From Asparagopsis taxiformis (lineage: Eukaryota; Rhodophyta; Florideophyceae; Bonnemaisoniales; Bonnemaisoniaceae): a DNA stretch of 31,569 nt. The DNA is taken from positions 1 to 31,569 of the forward strand of contig JALQPE010000395.1 of the NCBI GenBank assembly GCA_030407315.1. Reading direction: 5' to 3'. The position numbers and the translations under genes were made by a program. The notes beneath the pieces were generated by a model, which saw only the letters and a program-made list of their open reading frames with translations, made no database searches and was not told where the DNA came from. This document shows positions 27,531-31,569 of this stretch, piece by piece; positions within the stretch are counted from its first letter, which is position 1; each line of letters begins with the position of its first letter.

Positions 27531-28180
27531 CGTGCAATCCCTCGCCGCCAGTCTCACAACCCTCGAGTACAAGGCCGGCGCTGGCCGCGTGAGCGAAGTC
27601 ATCACCATCCTACAAGACCCCGCATTCTCCCTAGAAAAGTTCAACAGCACCGTTCGCACCGTAGAAGAATGTCGCCACGTTACCGCTTCCATGGTCGAAA
27701 CACATTTCCGCACCGAAGGTTACAAGAGCCACATCGTCCAGACAAAAACTGGTAAGTACTCGGCACAGCTGTACCTCCGCGACCCAGTCGACATGCTCCG
27801 CAGGCAGTTAGCACTGGCTAACGACCAAAATACTCTCTTCCCCCCTCCCCACAGACCGCCCCAGACGGCACCGCAATATTTTCTCATCCCCTACACACAG
27901 AATTCGCGAAAAACGCTGCACCAGGTTACTAGACAGCGCGTGCAGCTCTCGGAAGATCCACAGGTCGTATGGGCAGAGGAAAATGATCCCACCGCTTCCT
28001 CCTTTGCCGGCCTCCTCCAAGTGTACTCCGACAAGAGCAGCACAAGCCTCAAGAGCTCCGCAATCGTCGCATACCCCATACACGTCACACTGCTCAACTT
28101 CTCCGCCCCCCTCCGTCGCCACTGCATCCGTACCGGCCTCACCATCGTCGGGTATCTTCCGTACATTGTTAACCTTCGTC
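27531..28180 (+). pseudogene. DNA transposase remnant, part 2: helical region and first part of catalytic core
   Basis: This frame encodes a helix-rich section (DLLVQSLAASLTTLEY, then SEVITILQDPAFSLEKF). A block follows reading VVWAEENDP then LLQVYSDKSS and AYPIHVTLLNFS. The YSDK...YP..VTL.N pattern is the position of the first catalytic Asp in Plavaka/KDZ-type DDE transposases as I know them; the family name is an inference from a few blocks. The frame changes near 28170-28185, where the sequence continues in part 3. The extra residues to 28359 in this frame are not homologous-looking. Confidence 0.6.
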
Positions 28181-28625
28181 CAACGCCTTGTTCGGTGATG
28201 AAATGCCGACAACCTCTAGTTCTGCTAGTCGCGCTCGCAAAATTGATATTCTTCATAAAGCACTCGAAAAAGTGTTTTCGTCCCTATCCACCGCGTTCTC
28301 TTCCGGGTTCCCCTGCACAGACTCCACTGCAACTGCCCGCCAATGCTTTCCCATCCTAGCCAATTATTGCTGCGACTTTCCAGAGGCCAAAGAGCTGTCA
28401 TGCACTCGCAACAGCACTACCACCACACATCCCTGCCACCGCTGCTACATCCCCGCCACTCAACTTGAATCCACCGCGCCACACCAGCCCGCTCCCTCGA
28501 TGATACACGCTCTGCACGCCAAGAGAGCGCTCAGGAGCATACAACTGCTCCGCTCGAAGCTCTCTCCCTCCTCGAACAACACTCTGTCCTCGAATCGACC
28601 GCTCTTTTACCCACCAACAGTCCCC
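28181..28625 (+). pseudogene. DNA transposase remnant, part 3: CDFPE and Cys-rich block
   Basis: The frame contains FPILANYCCDFPEAKELSC followed by PCHRCYIP. Members of the Plavaka/KDZ group have a recognisable 'PIL..Y..D.PE' block followed by a C-x2-C motif at this place, and that is the main ground for the assignment. A Ser/Thr-rich stretch follows. The frame ends at 28628, one frame away from part 4. Confidence 0.62.
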
Positions 28626-29030
28626 TAGACCCCTACAACATTTTCTCCTTCGAGCCTCTGCACAATCTCCACCTCGGCATCTCAAAGCTCATCAAACAGT
28701 GCATTGTCCACCGCCTCAGCTCCCCAGACCTCACCACCACCACTGCCTCCCGTCCGGGACACCTCGCACCTTCAAGAAGGTCAAAAAATCCATCCTCGCC
28801 GGCTCAAACAGCATTCTGTCCGCTATCGAACGCGACTACTACATCACCGGTCTTCATGTCGACTTCTCCAAGGGTGAGAAGGGCACCAATTTGAACGGCC
28901 TCTTCACGGAGGACGGCATACGCGGCATGCTCGCAGCCAAAGACTATCACCATGTCGACATGGTGTTCCCTTTCATCGCAGCATTCATTGACACATGCTG
29001 TGACGAAGTAGATACAGCCCCCTCACTTCC
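28619..29030 (+). pseudogene. DNA transposase remnant, part 4: LH..H.G block and following region
   Basis: From 28619 the frame reads NSPLDPYNIFSFEPLHNLHL then GISKLIKQC. This corresponds to the 'D.LH.L..G..K' block of the same transposase group. Near 28700-28770 the reading moves to another frame (28699-29070), which holds TFKKVKKSILAGSNS and VDMVFPFIAAFID. Near 29000-29030 it shifts again into part 5. These are consistent with decay, base-calling errors or unrecognised introns. Confidence 0.55.
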
Positions 29031-29660
29031 ATCTGCACGCAATACTCTGACCTCGTCGCATGGGTCATGAAACGCGGTCGCATCAAGCACTGGACTGCCG
29101 CCGAACTAGAAAGCCTCCAAAACTCCATTTCCTATTTCAAACAATCAATGCTCTCCACCCTCGGCCCATTCCACACCACAGGTCTCAAAACTTTCAAGTT
29201 CCATCTTCTAGACCATCTTCCCGGTGACTTGCAGAGATATGGCGCCCTGGAACATATTGATGCAGGCCCTTACGAACACTCGCATCTTCTGTTCAAACAG
29301 AGTTATAGGAAAACCTCTCGAAGGCGCTCCACAGCCATGGAAGAGACTATTCGCCACATGGAATTCTCCTTGGCCACTCCAACTGGTCACACCCCATCGA
29401 ACAAATTGGGAAACCCACGCATGATATCGCCCACAGACGGTGCAGTACTCGTTCGCGACGGATTCACCGTTGCACTGCACGACTTTGCCTCCCTGCTGCC
29501 CGATGCAACCCTCCTCGTTGCAGATATCGACGGACAGCCCGATCCTGCCACTCTTTTGCCTCTGCACAACTCCTCGTTCCCGTCTGGCACCATAACGCTA
29601 TTCCAGCAACTCGTGACACAGCTGCACAAGCGTTCCTCACCCTCGCTAGACTGCGCGCCA
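29031..29660 (+). pseudogene. DNA transposase remnant, part 5: C-terminal core
   Basis: The frame includes QYSDLVAWVMKRGRIKHW, FKFHLLDHLPGDLQRYG and EHSHLLFKQSYRKTSRR. In the related transposases a 'K.H...H...D..R.G.....D...E..H...K..Y..TS.R' block carries the last catalytic Glu, and this segment fits it well. It is the best conserved part of the gene. A frame change near 29660 leads to part 6. Confidence 0.65.
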
Positions 29661-30079
29661 CGGCAGAAGGCCCTCCAATACATGACATGGACATTTCCGT
29701 CACCGTGGTAAAGTCCGCCTACGTCATGGGAGGGTACGTCCCAGATGCCGACGACTTTGACCCGCACAGTGGCATGCTTCGCCCCACAAACGTGTCGAGG
29801 CACAAGCAGCAGCGCGTCTTTGCAACTTCATCGTTCGGCCCCGCAAAGAGATCGCAGTACTCCTTTGTCGTCATCTCCGGAACTGCCGATGACTACAGAA
29901 CCATATGGGTAGGGCGCGTCCTGGCACTGGTACGCCTGCAGTCTCCAAACCTGTTTCAACCTGTAGAACTCGCTTTCGTGCAGTATATGACCTGCTTTGC
30001 CCAAAACCGCTGTGGAAAAATCACTTGGGTGCATTTGTTTAAAGTGGTCCACATGGGACCCGGACAACGGATCCGTTGA
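29661..30079 (+). pseudogene. DNA transposase remnant, part 6: C-terminal tail
   Basis: This frame encodes DMDISVTVVKSAYVMGGYVP and a region with SQYSFVVISGTADDYRTIWV, which has the alternating hydrophobic pattern of a small beta-rich domain. It probably forms the C-terminus of the transposase, ending at TGA just before 30080. Relatives of this group often carry a short beta-rich tail after the catalytic core, but I cannot assign it to a named domain. Confidence 0.5.
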
Positions 30080-30366
30080 CAGCAATGACACTGCATCCCA
30101 CAGTGCAGGTGGTCCTTGTTTGACCTCATTCCTGCATCTACTATATCTGGCACCGTGCACATCGTACGAAGTAACTTCCAGTCAAGCCATTTACGAAACA
30201 AATGCACTGGTCGGACCACCGTTTCTATCTCAACCGCTTCTACACCAACACTGATTACCAAGTTCACAGATGATAATGAAGAAGAATAAATCTAAATCGC
30301 AGCACTCTATTGATAATGTACTACATGATAAGCCTTCTAGTCAACGTCACATTTACTGCACTAATT
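30080..30366. other. Short interval without a recognised gene
   Basis: This region between the transposase and the minus-strand fragments is A/T-rich at 30260-30330. It may contain the 3' end of the transposon gene and of the minus-strand gene, which would be convergent. I see no terminal inverted repeat. Confidence 0.4.
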
Positions 30367-30690
30367 TCAACCATCCTCCATTACGCCAAAACCGTTATCA
30401 GCAGTGGCTGCATGGCGCCGCTCCATGCCCCCATACTGTGGGGCATTGATTTCGACATTCAGGTTTGCACTCAGGTGTCCAGCATATGGGTCAACGACGA
30501 AAAGTTCTGCGCCAATTAGTCCTTGCGCAATCACACAATCCATTACAGCACCGAGGTTTGACGTAATATGCGATTGAATCCAATCCTCGGACACTAGAAC
30601 AAGTGATGAGCAGCGGTTTACATCATCAAACGACATGAACAATTCCAGACCCCTCTCCGTGCCACACTTCAACAGCCTCTCTCGTCACAG
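30367..30690 (-). CDS. Unrecognised minus-strand coding fragment (last exon?)
   Basis: An open frame of about 105 codons reads toward a TGA at 30367-30369. It has balanced composition (LELFMSFDDVNRCSSLVLV ... VVDPYAGHLSANLNVEI ... NGFGVMEDG) and no low-complexity sequence, so it looks like real protein. The frame is closed just upstream by TGA, and no ATG is suitably placed, so it would have to be an exon joined to sequence further right. I do not recognise the family. Confidence 0.4.
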
Positions 30691-30806
30691 TACGGCTTGC
30701 AAACACATGCCGTGACTGTGCACTAGTCCGCTGTTCGCTCTCGACAACGTCCGTTTTCCCCTTGCTTGCGAGCCTGGAGACAAGACATGCAGTACACCAC
30801 CACCAA

Positions 30807-31013
30807 CTAGTGCTGAAAAGCTACCCCAAATATTGACTGTACCGCTTGTAAACTCCTTCTGCCGTGCACCTCCTTTCCCCTCGGTTCATCCAAACACTCC
30901 ACAGTAGTCACTAGCCAAGCATCCAGGCGCGCCAGCGTTAGTATGCTCGTCTCTATGTCCATTACTTGTTCTGGTCGTATCGAATACCCCCTGAAGATGT
31001 CCAGCACATTCAC
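30807..31013 (-). CDS. Unrecognised minus-strand coding fragment (middle exon?)
   Basis: About 68 codons read MNVLDIFRGYSIRPEQVMDI then ETSILTLARLDAWLVTTVEC. It is amphipathic and protein-like, and lies in the same orientation as the fragments on either side. It may be an internal exon of the same gene, but the borders are not defined. Confidence 0.3.
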   Translation of the reverse strand: MNVLDIFRGYSIRPEQVMDIETSILTLARLDAWLVTTVECLDEPRGKEVHGRRSLQAVQSIFGVAFQH

Positions 31014-31151
31014 AGCTACTCGGTTGTTAAACCATGCATCACCATCACTTCCATTTCGAAGCTGTCAGGAACCATGCCTTTGCTGTATCGCAGCTCTGAG
31101 AACGGTGCCGTTCGCCACTCCCCATATCCAAATCACCGTTGCTTTCCCGTT

Positions 31152-31560
31152 TCAAAGCTTCTCAGAAGCTTCGCGCTTTTGATCCTCTCGCTCGTCCATC
31201 TCAGCTCGCGTCGTCAGCGTCGTGCATCTAGACATTAATTTCGTGTACCCCGCGAACCCGAACAATCTGTCCCTCGCATTACGCTTCCGTGCACTCATCA
31301 CGTCGGACAGTTTCTGCGTCACCTTCACTTTCAATTCCTTGCTCCCCGCCACAGCCTCTTGACAGCACACACGCTGCTCCTCATCGGAAAACACATCACA
31401 CCACGGACTTTGACGCAGTACGTGTCGCACCAAGTCATTCAGCAGATCACCCTCGTCCTGTACGAAGGTGTATACCACTGCAGATTCTTGATGATATAGC
31501 CCGGAGGGGTAGCAATATATCTACACCGTTTCGCTCCAAAGTGTCCCTTCTACCGGCTCT
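31152..31560 (-). CDS. Unrecognised minus-strand coding fragment at the window edge
   Basis: An open frame of about 130 codons reads from about 31560 down to TGA at 31152. It includes SGLYHQESAVVYTFVQDEGD, SPWCDVFSDEEQRVCCQEA, KVKVTQKLSDVMSARKRNA and a charged C-terminus. The frame is open upstream of any GTG or ATG to a TAG near 31562, so an upstream exon outside the window is likely. It could be a host gene or a second gene of the DNA transposon; there is no evidence to choose. Confidence 0.42.
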
Positions 31561-31569
31561 ACCTCGATG

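Noticed and set aside
27740..27770. Intron at GTAAGT (27752) in the transposase
   Set aside because: The nearest AG is only about 17 bases away and the frame is open across it, with protein-like sequence.

Overview
This is a transposon-filled stretch of a eukaryotic genome. Intron-type splice signals (GTAAGT, CTGAC, TAG) in the right part and the families of transposon point to a fungus or fungus-like protist; nothing here fixes the species. No rRNA, tRNA, bacterial operon or CRISPR array is visible.

Left two thirds (1-24436): two same-orientation copies of one large Ty3/Gypsy LTR retrotransposon ('family 1'), which carries a C-terminal chromodomain. Copy 1 (6-13468) has both LTRs (6-661 and 12811-13468): gag, then pol (protease, RT, RNase H, integrase, chromodomain), about 2.3 kb without a sense gene, a long ANTISENSE open reading frame (about 12215 down to 9988), a purine-rich tract and the 3' LTR. 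Copy 2 (14930-24436) has the 5' LTR, gag, pol and part of the 3' region; it is cut off at 24436 and has lost the antisense gene and 3' LTR. Between them lies a 1.46 kb piece (13469-14929) of a different Ty3/Gypsy family, in the opposite orientation (protease and N-terminal RT). Both family-1 copies therefore probably inserted into the same older family-2 element.

Comparing the copies identifies the breaks. Copy 1 has an intact gag and a pol with about six single-base indels. Copy 2 has a gag with one indel and a pol with several indels plus one in-frame stop. Copy 2 also preserves what looks like a complete -1 programmed ribosomal frameshift signal at the gag-pol junction: GGGAAAC in the correct phase, followed by a perfect 10-bp hairpin that contains the gag stop codon. 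Copy 1 has lost one G of that heptamer.

Right third (24437-31569): lower-GC DNA unlike family 1. It holds an A/T-looped hairpin, a 43-bp minisatellite (about 8 units), a 24-bp minisatellite (8 units), about 1 kb of diverged repeat modules that on the minus strand resemble tiny exons bounded by splice signals, two perfect palindromes (14 and 38 bp), and a frame-broken DNA-transposon gene (27257-30079, plus strand). That gene encodes an N-terminal zinc finger and regions resembling the Plavaka/KDZ group of CACTA-related transposases. The last 1.3 kb holds minus-strand coding-like fragments of an unrecognised gene that may run past the window.

The most notable points are the antisense gene inside the LTR element, the frameshift signal, the strong excess of ACGT across family 1 in LTR, coding and non-coding DNA alike, and the micro-exon-like repeat array.
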